From NCBI RefSeq assembly GCF_900155565.1, contig NZ_FUHM01000002.1:744001-808000 (forward strand): a stretch of DNA of 64,000 bases, written 5' to 3'. The stretch comes from Anaerosalibacter sp. Marseille-P3206. GTDB taxonomy: Bacteria > Bacillota > Clostridia > Tissierellales > Sporanaerobacteraceae. Position numbers and translations under genes: made by a program. The notes under the pieces are model-generated. The model ran no database searches, was not told the origin of the DNA, and worked only from the letters and a program-made list of their open reading frames with translations. How positions within the stretch are numbered: the first letter of the stretch is position 1; each line of letters opens with the position of its first letter. Positions 35,638-43,569 of the stretch are shown piece after piece.

Positions 35638-36993
35638 TCATTCTAATATTCTTTCTAAAATACTAATTTTATCACTATCATTAAAGTCTTCGATATTCTC
35701 TATGCCAATAGCCTGAAGAAATTCTTTCATAATCTTATTTTCTATAGAAATATTAATTTTTGATTCTTCTCCATAATTATCTACTGACATTTTAGCTTTT
35801 TCTTTTGGTATAAGTACCTTTGGTCCTCCTACACAACCTCCTACACAACCCATCCCTTCAAGAAATCTAGCATCTGTATTGCCAGTAAGACCTTTTTCAA
35901 GTAGTTTCTTGCATTCAGAAACTCCACTAGCCTGTTCAGATGTAAAAAAATGTGCCTTGTCTGGAAACAAACCATTTACTGCTTCTTCAACTGCTAAGGA
36001 TACCCCACCAATTCTTCCGTAAATTCTTCCACCTTTAGATGAGTATTGAGTAGACAGTTCTTCGTGAAACTTTGAAGGTTCAATATCTAGTACATCAAAA
36101 ATATCTTTCAGTTCAGTATAAGTGAGAACAAAATCTATAGCACCTTTTAATTCATCTAACTTTGCCTCTCCCTTCTTTGCAACACATGGACCAATAAATA
36201 CAACCTTGCAATCTGGATCAATTTTTTTAATAACCTTTCCTGCTGCAATCATGGGGGATACTGATGGAGAAGTGTGTTTAATTAATTCCTTGTATTTTCC
36301 CTTGATCATAGCTACCCAAATAGGACAACAACATGAAGATAGCATAAAATCATCTTCTATATTAATATGTCTATTAAACTCAACTGATTCCTTTATAGTT
36401 AGCATGTCTGCAAAAAATGCTACTTCAACCATATCAGAAAATCCAATACTCTTTAGAGCAGCTCTCATCTGACCCATAGATACCTCATCCCCAAATTGAC
36501 CTATTATTGAAGGAGCTACAGCTGCCATAACTTTGTTATTTTCTTTTATAATATTTGCTAGAGGTATAAACTCTATTTTGTCAATATAATTATTTTTATC
36601 GCAAGCTTCAACACATTTGCCACAATCAACACATGCTTCTATGTTAACTTTAGGCAAATGTGTTTCACTATCTAAAATAATAGCATCAAAGGGACAGGCA
36701 TTTTGACATAAGGTCTTTCCATCTACCTCTATACAATTTTTAACACAAGTATTTGTGTTTAAAACTACTTTTTTTGACTGTTTGTAGTTTTCTATTGCTT
36801 TTATTAAATCAGATGAAAAATTTTCAGAATACCTAACTTCTACTCCACATAGTGCAGACACTACTGTTGAAAATGACTCTTTATCAATTTCTTTCTTGTC
36901 CATTATTTCACTTAATTTTTCTTCAAATACATCTTCATAATACGACTTAAGTAATTCTTTAAATAATTCCCTATAATTATTCTTTCCCAAATT
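35638..36993 (-). CDS. FeFe-hydrogenase-like iron-sulfur protein
   Basis: A monomeric 451-residue protein from the TTG at 36993 (GGGAGGG six bases upstream). N-terminal ferredoxin part: CVKNCIEVDGKTLCQNACP and CVDCGKCVEACD, near residues 83-131. The C-terminal hydrogenase domain has all three H-cluster motifs: L1 SSCCCPIW (about 219-226), L2 PCVAKKGE (269-276) and L3 EGMGCVGGCVGG (379-390), so the four cysteines that hold the H-cluster are present. L3 has GMG instead of the standard MAC and lacks GGQP. The type is not one of the standard bifurcating enzymes; it could be a sensory or ancillary hydrogenase. No maturation genes (hydEFG) are present. Confidence 0.85.
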   Translation of the reverse strand, partial: NLGKNNYRELFKELLKSYYEDVFEEKLSEIMDKKEIDKESFSTVVSALCGVEVRYSENFSSDLIKAIENYKQSKKVVLNTNTCVKNCIEVDGKTLCQNACPFDAIILDSETHLPKVNIEACVDCGKCVEACDKNNYIDKIEFIPLANIIKENNKVMAAVAPSIIGQFGDEVSMGQMRAALKSIGFSDMVEVAFFADMLTIKESVEFNRHINIEDDFMLSSCCCPIWVAMIKGKYKELIKHTSPSVSPMIAAGKVIKKIDPDCKVVFIGPCVAKKGEAKLDELKGAIDFVLTYTELKDIFDVLDIEPSKFHEELSTQYSSKGGRIYGRIGGVSLAVEEAVNGLFPDKAHFFTSEQASGVSECKKLLEKGLTGNTDARFLEGMGCVGGCVGGPKVLIPKEKAKMSVDNYGEESKINISIENKIMKEFLQAIGIENIEDFNDSDKISILERILE

Positions 36994-37062
36994 TATCCCT
37001 CCCATATCTATATAATATCTTACCCAGTTTTATTAATTTTAAAATAGGGTATTAATTATATG

Positions 37063-37093
37063 AAGATAAAAGCCTATATAGGCTTTTTATCTT
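37063..37093. terminator. Hairpin between divergent genes
   Basis: Arms AAGATAAAAGCCTATA and TAGGCTTTTTATCTT pair (one mismatch/bulge) at 37063-37093. It resembles a terminator, but the genes on both sides point away from it. Confidence 0.55.
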
Positions 37094-37137
37094 GCTGAAT
37101 ATTATTAATTCATTAATATATACAAAAATAACATATT

Positions 37138-37159
37138 TAGTATATAATATTATATACTA
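37138..37159. promoter_or_regulatory. 22-bp perfect palindrome over the promoter of the 582-residue gene
   Basis: The bases at 37138-37159 read the same on both strands; half-site TAGTATATAAT. A TATAAT -10 lies inside. No good -35 is found. A site this symmetrical over a promoter could be an operator, or just an AT-rich promoter feature. Confidence 0.45.
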
Positions 37160-37185
37160 TTATATTTTTTGATTTGGAGGATAAT

Positions 37186-38934
37186 ATGGTAAATCTGAAT
37201 TATGAAGAAATAATGAACATACAAGAAAACGCTACAAAAAAGCTTTTAACATATATAGATGATTTTTTTCAAAGAGAAAAAAAAATTAACTCTATAGAAT
37301 TCTATTATCCAGATTTCGATGAAAGAAGAACTAGAATGGCTTTTAATGTTTGGATAAGCCTTGACTATATAACTAAATATGGTAAAAACTTCATTGAACA
37401 CTTTTTAGAAGATTCTATGGGAATTTTGAATGATCAGGAAAAAGAAATACTTGTTGAGAGAAACAAATCCAATATCAGTCTCTTTGAAATTAAAAATATC
37501 AAAGGAGATCTAATGTATGTAGAAGACATTTTAACTAACAAACACCATATAGTTTGGGAACCTGAACTATGTAATATCATAGATAAATCAGAGCTAATAT
37601 TTGGTAGAGTATCAAAGGTGTTAATATATGAAAAGTTTGTCGGTGACATTAGTTTTTTGCCTGATTTTATAAAGAATGTTTTTTTAGATAAAATACATTT
37701 TGACTATGATATGATAAAAAAAGAAGAACCTAATATAACAATGAAAGAATACTTGAGAAAATATAGTTTAAATGTATACAAAATATATACTGACTGTATT
37801 TATGAAATACTAGAACTTGATGATGAAGAAAATTTAGAATTAGCTATAGAACTTGATGAATTTGAAACCTATTTGAGTGAAAGCTTATCAGAAAACACAG
37901 TACGAAAACATATAAAAAATCTAATAGCTTTTTATGACTATTATCTTTACGACAAAAACTTTAGTCTCTATGATATAGACAAAATTAATTTTGAACATTT
38001 TATCAAAAAGGGAATATATGATAATTTTATTCAATCTCAAAACCAGCTAAATTCTTATATTGCTACATTGAAAAAATATATTAGATTTCTAGTAGAAAAT
38101 GAAAAAAGCAAAGACTTTGAAAAAACCTATAAAGATATATTGGCAATAGGTAAAAACCGTTTTGAATATTTTGAACCTAAGGAACCTATAAATATGCCTC
38201 TATACTGGGATACACAGTTAGATGCTTTTGTAAAAGAAAACTTAAATGAAAAAGCAATTATTTTTATTGAAGACTATGAAAAATTCTTATTCTATATAAA
38301 AAATAACAATGTAGAGTTAAATTCTAACAATAGATTTATAAATAATAATCATCTATTAAATTTAAATAATATACTCACAAACAAACTAATATTTAAATCA
38401 ATAATCAATGTAAAACAATTCGATATCCCCTTAGTCCATATATTTTATAAATTTTCACTAGGAAAAAATATATTAACTATTAATAACAACACAATAAAAC
38501 CATATTTGAGAAAAGAAGAATATCTAAATTTAAAAGTTGAAGAAAAATTGTCCTTATTTATTGATTATATTTGGAACACTCTGTCTTGGAATGAACTTTC
38601 AAATAATTATTATGACAATATTGAACAAGACTACCGTTTTGAAATAATAAGTAACTTAAGTAAACTAGATATTGATACTATATATGATTATGATGAAATA
38701 AAATACAAAGAAATTGAAACACCAATATTTGATAACTATATACTATTATACTTTAACTATATAGGACTTATAAATTTAAAAGAAAATTCATTATTTGAAG
38801 AAAATGCTTTTCAAACAATCTCACTTTCATCCTTAGGGAAAAATATATTTAATGTACTAAAAGAAAACAACTACAAGAATGTTAAAAACATGGGAAAAAT
38901 AATCCATATTAAAGAATGGATAAAGAAGAAATAA
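37186..38934 (+). CDS. Protein of unknown function with recombinase-like helical segment
   Basis: A 582-residue soluble protein from the ATG at 37186 (GGAGG five bases upstream). I do not recognise the family. It is rich in Asn, Glu, Tyr and Lys. Residues about 225-310 (FETYLSESLSENTVRKHI onward, with KKYIRFLVENEK at the end) look like the SAM-like core-binding helices found before the catalytic part of tyrosine recombinases: an ENTVRKHIKNL helix, then a second pair. No R-H-R-Y catalytic residues follow, so it is not a recombinase. Alternatives: a phage-defence or host protein with four-helix bundles. A hairpin terminator follows, and the gene is alone, divergent from the hydrogenase-like gene. 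Confidence 0.55.
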   Translation: MVNLNYEEIMNIQENATKKLLTYIDDFFQREKKINSIEFYYPDFDERRTRMAFNVWISLDYITKYGKNFIEHFLEDSMGILNDQEKEILVERNKSNISLFEIKNIKGDLMYVEDILTNKHHIVWEPELCNIIDKSELIFGRVSKVLIYEKFVGDISFLPDFIKNVFLDKIHFDYDMIKKEEPNITMKEYLRKYSLNVYKIYTDCIYEILELDDEENLELAIELDEFETYLSESLSENTVRKHIKNLIAFYDYYLYDKNFSLYDIDKINFEHFIKKGIYDNFIQSQNQLNSYIATLKKYIRFLVENEKSKDFEKTYKDILAIGKNRFEYFEPKEPINMPLYWDTQLDAFVKENLNEKAIIFIEDYEKFLFYIKNNNVELNSNNRFINNNHLLNLNNILTNKLIFKSIINVKQFDIPLVHIFYKFSLGKNILTINNNTIKPYLRKEEYLNLKVEEKLSLFIDYIWNTLSWNELSNNYYDNIEQDYRFEIISNLSKLDIDTIYDYDEIKYKEIETPIFDNYILLYFNYIGLINLKENSLFEENAFQTISLSSLGKNIFNVLKENNYKNVKNMGKIIHIKEWIKKK

Positions 38935-38937
38935 TAG

Positions 38938-38969
38938 ATAGTAGCAAATTAATTTGCTACTATTTTTTT
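38938..38969 (+). terminator. Terminator after the 582-residue gene
   Basis: ATAGTAGCAAATT (38938-38950) and AATTTGCTACTAT (38951-38963) form a 26-bp inverted repeat followed by a T run. Confidence 0.85.
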
Positions 38970-38978
38970 AAAAAACAC

Positions 38979-39007
38979 TTGACAGAGTAGTTTTTTCTCT
39001 GTATAAT
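38979..39007 (+). promoter_or_regulatory. Consensus sigma-A promoter of the perR-like/peroxiredoxin operon
   Basis: TTGACA (38979-38984), 17-base spacer, TATAAT (39002-39007): a perfect match to the consensus in both boxes. Confidence 0.85.
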
Positions 39008-39012
39008 TAAAT

Positions 39013-39041
39013 TGTAATCATTACAGTAATGAAGTCATTAC
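39013..39041 (+). promoter_or_regulatory. PerR/Fur-type operator
   Basis: TGTAATCATTACA (39013-39025) is a perfect palindrome close to the PerR box core (TTATAATNATTATAA). A second inverted repeat, GTAATGA-AG-TCATTAC, follows at 39026-39041. Both lie at the expected transcription start, so the Fur-family protein encoded next probably represses itself and the peroxiredoxin. Confidence 0.75.
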
Positions 39042-39085
39042 AAATGATTGATTTATAATTATTCCTTTGGAAGGGAGTCCTAATA

Positions 39086-39502
39086 TTGAAAACTGATGTA
39101 GCTTGGATGAAGGATTATTTAAAAAAACACTCTATAAAACCATCAACTATAAGAATAAAAATGTTGAAGTACTTAATGGAAAACAGAATTCATCCTACAG
39201 TAGATGAAATATATCATGCACTACTAAAAGACATACCTACCCTTTCTAAGACTAGTGTCTATAATACTTTAGATATTTTCTTGAAAAATGGTATAGTCTC
39301 CCTTGTGACTATTGAAGAAAAAGAAACAAGATATGATATTGACACATCTCTTCATGGTCACTTTAAATGTGAAAGTTGTGGTGAAGTATATGACTTTCAA
39401 GTAAATGCTGAAAATTTAAAAGAAGAAGGAATTGAAGATTTTGATGTATTAGACAAAAAAATTTATTATAGTGGAATTTGTGAAAAATGTAAGAAAAAAT
39501 AA
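39086..39502 (+). CDS. PerR/Fur-family metal-dependent repressor
   Basis: A 138-residue repressor. The DNA-binding domain is [41 protein letters not shown]. The dimer/metal domain has [16 protein letters not shown] and a final GICEKCKKK, giving the two CxxC pairs of the structural Zn site. The His/Asp ligands for the regulatory metal are present (HGHFKC region). The TTG start at 39086 follows AAGGGAG. It sits 13 bases before a peroxiredoxin gene under a PerR-like box, so PerR (peroxide sensing) is more likely than Fur or Zur, though not proven. Confidence 0.88.
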   Translation: MKTDVAWMKDYLKKHSIKPSTIRIKMLKYLMENRIHPTVDEIYHALLKDIPTLSKTSVYNTLDIFLKNGIVSLVTIEEKETRYDIDTSLHGHFKCESCGEVYDFQVNAENLKEEGIEDFDVLDKKIYYSGICEKCKKK

Positions 39503-39515
39503 AGGAGGAATAAAA

Positions 39516-40181
39516 ATGGAAGAAAGAAGAATGCCGTTATTAGGAGAAAAGTTTCCATCTATGGAGGTAGTAACAACACACGGAGTAAAGAAAATACCAG
39601 AAGATTATCAAGGAAAATGGTTTGTATTATTTAGCCATCCAGGAGATTTTACACCAGTATGTACAACAGAGTTTATAGAGTTCTCAGAAAGAGCTGAAGA
39701 ATTCAAAGCATTAAACACTGAACTTATTGGTCTATCAGTGGATCAAGTATTCTCACACATGAAATGGGTGGAATGGATAAAGGAAAAAGCAAATGTAGAA
39801 GTACCATTCCCAGTTATTGCTGATGAACTTGGAAGAGTATCAAATCAACTTGGTATGATTCATCCTGGCAAAGGAACAAATACAGTAAGAGCTGTATTCA
39901 TAGTTGACGACAAAGCTAATATAAGACTTATAATGTACTATCCACAAGAAGCAGGAAGAAATGTAGATGAAGTGCTTAGAGTTGTAAATGCTCTTCAAAC
40001 TACAGACAAATATAAAGTTGCAGCTCCAGAAAAATGGCCAAACAATAAACATTTAGGAGATAAAGTAATAGTTCCTCCAGCTGCAAACGAAAAGGCTGCT
40101 AAAGAAAGATTAGAAGCTGCTAAAAATGGAGAATTTGAATGTCTAGATTGGTGGTTCTGCTACAAGAATTTAAATAAGTAA
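39516..40181 (+). CDS. Peroxiredoxin (Prx6-type AhpC/TSA)
   Basis: A 221-residue thiol peroxidase. The ATG at 39516 follows AAAGGAGG and stands 13 bases behind the repressor gene. The peroxidatic Cys is in [16 protein letters not shown] (about residue 47). The Prx6-like long C-terminal part includes [17 protein letters not shown], and a Cys pair near the end ([11 protein letters not shown]) could serve as resolving residue. It removes peroxides; the electron donor is not visible. A hairpin ends the operon. Confidence 0.92.
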   Translation: MEERRMPLLGEKFPSMEVVTTHGVKKIPEDYQGKWFVLFSHPGDFTPVCTTEFIEFSERAEEFKALNTELIGLSVDQVFSHMKWVEWIKEKANVEVPFPVIADELGRVSNQLGMIHPGKGTNTVRAVFIVDDKANIRLIMYYPQEAGRNVDEVLRVVNALQTTDKYKVAAPEKWPNNKHLGDKVIVPPAANEKAAKERLEAAKNGEFECLDWWFCYKNLNK

Positions 40182-40186
40182 TATAA

Positions 40187-40224
40187 TAGGCCTAGGATTG
40201 CACTAAGTTGCAATCCTAGGCCTA
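40187..40224 (+). terminator. Terminator after peroxiredoxin
   Basis: A 16-bp perfect stem, TAGGCCTAGGATTGCA with TGCAATCCTAGGCCTA, around CTAAGT. The T tail is weak on the plus strand but the stem is very stable. Confidence 0.7.
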
Positions 40225-40237
40225 AGTCATTCTTAAT

Positions 40238-40753
40238 TTAAAATTCTATTCCCTTTCTTGCCATTACTCCATCATTATAATAATGTTTTACTTCTTTCAT
40301 CTCTGTAACTAAATCTGCTAACTCAAGTATCTCCTTAGGTGCATTTCTTCCTGTGATAACTACTTCTACATGAGGTGCTCTTTCCTTGATTATATTTACA
40401 GCTTCCTCAACTGTAAATAATTTGTAATAAAGAGCTATATTTAATTCATCCAATACGACCAAGTCATATTCTCCACTTTTTAAAACCTTTTCAAATACTT
40501 TCAAACCTTCTCTTGCTACCCGTATGTCTTCTTCAGTAGGATCTTTATATATAAAACAATCTCTACCAAATTGATGAATCTTAAAACCTTTTAAATATTT
40601 TTCTATATTTAATTCACTGTATTCCATACCCTTTACAAACTGTCCAAAAAATACTTTCTTCCCTGCTAGATAAGCCCTAATAGAAAGTCCTAAACTTGCA
40701 GTAGTCTTCCCCTTACCATTTCCAGTATAAACATGTACATATCCCTTTTCCAT
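40238..40753 (-). CDS. cobO: Cob(I)alamin adenosyltransferase (CobO/BtuR type)
   Basis: Adds the adenosyl group to corrinoids, 171 residues. The P-loop GNGKGKTTASLGL near residue 12 is specific to the CobA/BtuR family; GQFVKGMEYSELN, FGRDCFIYKD and YDLVVLDELNIALYY with VITGRNAPKEI complete it. It supplies adenosylcobalamin to B12 enzymes such as aminomutases used in amino-acid fermentation. It stands alone, convergent with the peroxiredoxin operon and divergent from the peptidase. Confidence 0.93.
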   Translation of the reverse strand: MEKGYVHVYTGNGKGKTTASLGLSIRAYLAGKKVFFGQFVKGMEYSELNIEKYLKGFKIHQFGRDCFIYKDPTEEDIRVAREGLKVFEKVLKSGEYDLVVLDELNIALYYKLFTVEEAVNIIKERAPHVEVVITGRNAPKEILELADLVTEMKEVKHYYNDGVMARKGIEF

Positions 40754-40891
40754 TCTCTACCTCCTATCCTACTTTGCCTTTGTCTACTTCATTATATTAT
40801 ATAAATTTAACAATTTAAATACAACAATTCTTTATATTTGATGTATAATAATATATGTAGGGACTCGAAATATTTTTATGGAGGGATGATG

Positions 40892-42850
40892 ATGGGAAAC
40901 TTAAAACTTGATGATTTTACAAAGTATAAATTTCTTTCTGGTCTAAAATATTCTCCAGATGGAAAATACTTAGGATTTGTTGTGCATAGAATGGATGTAG
41001 AAGAAAACAAATATTTATCGAACATATGGCTGTATGATACATTAACAAAGGAATATAAACAACTTACCTCTCTTGACAGTGAAAAAAGCTTTTTTTGGTT
41101 AGATGATTCTAATATTATCTTCCCCGCTACTAGAAATCAAAAGGACAAAGAACAATTGGAAAAGGGAGAAGAATTCACTACCTATTACCAAATAAATATT
41201 CACGGTGGTGAAGCTGTAGAATGCTTTAAAGTACCTATTTCTGTATCAGGTATTGAAAAAATAGACGATAAAAATTATTTAGTAACAGGAATATATAATC
41301 ACTATAAACCTGATTCCAGCTTATTTAAAGAAGAAAAAGATTATGAAGTATTAGATGAAATCCCTTTCTGGTCTAATGGAAACGGATTTACAAATAAGAA
41401 AAGAAATAGATTATATAAATTCAATAGCGCAACTGGTGATATTACACCAATTACTGATGAATTTACAGATATTGGTTTGCTTAAATTAAATCAAAACAAA
41501 ACAAAGGCAGTAATTATATCAAATCATTATAGAGACAAAATGACTAAAAATTCAAATTTATATCTATATGACATAATAGAAGATAAGCTTGAAGATTTAA
41601 CCCATGAAGAACAATTTAGCTATTCTTATGTAGATTTCTTAGGAGATAATATAATATTTGCTGGAAGTGATATGAAAGATTATGGAATAAATCAAAACAG
41701 CAATTTCTACACATTAGATATAAAAACAAAAGCAGTTGAAAAAATATGTGATTACGACTATAGTATTTGGAATTCTGTTGGTTCTGATTGTAGATATGGA
41801 GGAAATAGAACTTTTAAAGTTGATGGTAAGTATCTATATTTTGTTTCTACTGAATGGAATTCTTCATATATAAAGAGAATTGATGAAAAAGGAAATGTTG
41901 AAAAGGTAACTACTGATGGTGGTTCTATTGATGGATTTGATATCCTAAATGGAAATATCCATTTTATGGGTCTTAAAAACATGAAACTTCAAGAACTATA
42001 TGCCCTTAAAGATGGAAAAGAAGTACAACTGACTTCATTTAATGAATGGGTTATAGAGACAAAAGATATATCAAAGCCAGAAAGAATTACTTTTGAAACA
42101 GAAGATGGTACAACTATTGAAGGTTGGATATTAAGACCAGTAGATTTTGATCTAAATAAAAAATATCCTGGAATACTTGATATCCATGGTGGCCCTAAAA
42201 CTGTCTACGGAGAAGTTTTCAATCATGAAATGCAATACTGGGTAAATCAAGGCTATGTAGTATTCTTCTTAAATCCTAGAGGAAGTGATGGAAGAGGAAA
42301 TGAATTTGCAGATATAAGAGGAAAGTATGGCACTATTGACTATGACGATATTATGAAATTTACAGATTTAGTATTGGAAAAATATCCATTTATTGATTCA
42401 AATAGATTGGGTGTAACAGGTGGTTCCTATGGTGGATTTATGACCAACTGGATAATAGGTCATACAGATAGATTTAAAGCTGCTGCTAGCCAAAGAAGTA
42501 TCTCCAACTGGATTTCTAAGTTTTGTACTACTGATATAGGATATTACTTTGTAGATGACCAACAAGCTGCTACCCCTTGGGGTGATGTAGACAAACTATG
42601 GTTCCACTCACCACTTAAATATGCAGACAAGGCAGTGACACCTACACTATTCATTCACTCTGAAGAAGATTATCGTTGTTGGTTAGCTGAAGGGATTCAA
42701 ATGTTTACTGCATTAAAATATCATGGAATAGACGCAAGACTTTGTATGTTCCGTGGAGAAAATCATGAGTTAAGTAGAAGTGGAAAACCAAAACATAGAA
42801 TCAGAAGATTAACCGAAATCACTAATTGGATGGATAAATATTTGAAGTAA
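40892..42850 (+). CDS. S9-family prolyl-oligopeptidase-like peptidase
   Basis: A cytosolic 652-residue peptidase, no signal peptide. The N-terminal two-thirds is a beta-propeller (repeats such as LSGLKYSPDGKYLGFVV and IWLYDTLTKEYKQLTS). The C-terminal alpha/beta hydrolase has the nucleophile in TGGSYGGFMTNW (about residue 510), Asp in FIHSEEDYRCW and His in GENHELSR. The start is one of three tandem ATG codons; 40892 has the best distance from GGAGGG. Closest in layout to acylaminoacyl-peptidase/S9C. It likely trims peptides for fermentation. Confidence 0.9.
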   Translation: MGNLKLDDFTKYKFLSGLKYSPDGKYLGFVVHRMDVEENKYLSNIWLYDTLTKEYKQLTSLDSEKSFFWLDDSNIIFPATRNQKDKEQLEKGEEFTTYYQINIHGGEAVECFKVPISVSGIEKIDDKNYLVTGIYNHYKPDSSLFKEEKDYEVLDEIPFWSNGNGFTNKKRNRLYKFNSATGDITPITDEFTDIGLLKLNQNKTKAVIISNHYRDKMTKNSNLYLYDIIEDKLEDLTHEEQFSYSYVDFLGDNIIFAGSDMKDYGINQNSNFYTLDIKTKAVEKICDYDYSIWNSVGSDCRYGGNRTFKVDGKYLYFVSTEWNSSYIKRIDEKGNVEKVTTDGGSIDGFDILNGNIHFMGLKNMKLQELYALKDGKEVQLTSFNEWVIETKDISKPERITFETEDGTTIEGWILRPVDFDLNKKYPGILDIHGGPKTVYGEVFNHEMQYWVNQGYVVFFLNPRGSDGRGNEFADIRGKYGTIDYDDIMKFTDLVLEKYPFIDSNRLGVTGGSYGGFMTNWIIGHTDRFKAAASQRSISNWISKFCTTDIGYYFVDDQQAATPWGDVDKLWFHSPLKYADKAVTPTLFIHSEEDYRCWLAEGIQMFTALKYHGIDARLCMFRGENHELSRSGKPKHRIRRLTEITNWMDKYLK

Positions 42851-42853
42851 GCT

Positions 42854-42886
42854 AAATGAGTCAAGGGACGGTCCTTTGACTCATTT
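42854..42886 (+). terminator. Hairpin with GGGACGGTCC core after the peptidase gene
   Basis: AAATGAGTCAAGGGA pairs with TCCTTTGACTCATTT around CGG (one non-Watson-Crick step). It can end the peptidase transcript. The loop sequence and its flanks look like a dispersed hairpin repeat that I remember from other clostridial genomes; copies elsewhere cannot be counted here. Confidence 0.65.
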
Positions 42887-42898
42887 CCATTCATGCTT

Positions 42899-43525
42899 TT
42901 AATTAAGTTTATCTAAGTCAATTTTTCTATCAACAAGGGTGTCTAATTTATCTTTCATATCCTTAAGTAAAGGAACTATTTCACCAGAAAGTATTTCTGG
43001 AACATAGTCATGATCATCAGTTAATAATATTTCTTGAAATCCAACCATTATTTCTCTTAATGAGTATGTATCCTTAGCAAAATAATTCCATTTTTCATAG
43101 TCATTAATTATATATATAAGTTCAGTATCAGAATCCAATGTAGAAAAAGCATCTAATATCCACTTTATACCACCAAATACATTCACTAACTCTTCCCAAG
43201 ACTTTTTGGTTGCATCTTTTCTAAAATCATTTGCTAATATTTCAATATCAGGTATAAATCCTTCTATCATCTCACTCATGTACACAACCAAATCTCTAGC
43301 CAATTGCCTAGGAGTTTTAGCAATAACTTTTACAGCATTTATGTCTTCTAGATTGTTTGAAAAATAGTGATTAAAATTATCATATATCTTTTCCCCATTT
43401 ACTTCTAAATGGCTAATAACATAATTTGACTTTAAGGCCATCTTTTCTACCTCTTTTAAAGTCTGTATGATTGCATTTATATCTCTCTCACATTCTAAAA
43501 CTTTATCTAAAAAATATATTTTCAT
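42899..43525 (-). CDS. Uncharacterised 208-residue protein linked to the Wadjet operon
   Basis: I do not recognise this protein. It is a soluble, mostly helical, acidic 208-residue chain: MKIYFLDKVLECERDI at the start, an SHLEVNGEKIYDN segment, then VKVIAKTPRQLARDLVVYM and EMIEGFIPDIEILANDF helices. The ATG follows GGAGG. It starts 44 bases behind jetC on the same strand with no terminator between, so it can be read from the same mRNA. It could be an extra part of the defence operon or a chance neighbour. Confidence 0.55.
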   Translation of the reverse strand: MKIYFLDKVLECERDINAIIQTLKEVEKMALKSNYVISHLEVNGEKIYDNFNHYFSNNLEDINAVKVIAKTPRQLARDLVVYMSEMIEGFIPDIEILANDFRKDATKKSWEELVNVFGGIKWILDAFSTLDSDTELIYIINDYEKWNYFAKDTYSLREIMVGFQEILLTDDHDYVPEILSGEIVPLLKDMKDKLDTLVDRKIDLDKLN

Positions 43526-43569
43526 ATGAGTTCAACCTCCATAAGTCTAAATGTCTAACACTAGGATGA

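Noticed and set aside
37186-38934. Complete tyrosine recombinase/integrase
   Set aside because: Only the core-binding-like helices are present; the catalytic Arg-His-Arg-Tyr set is absent.
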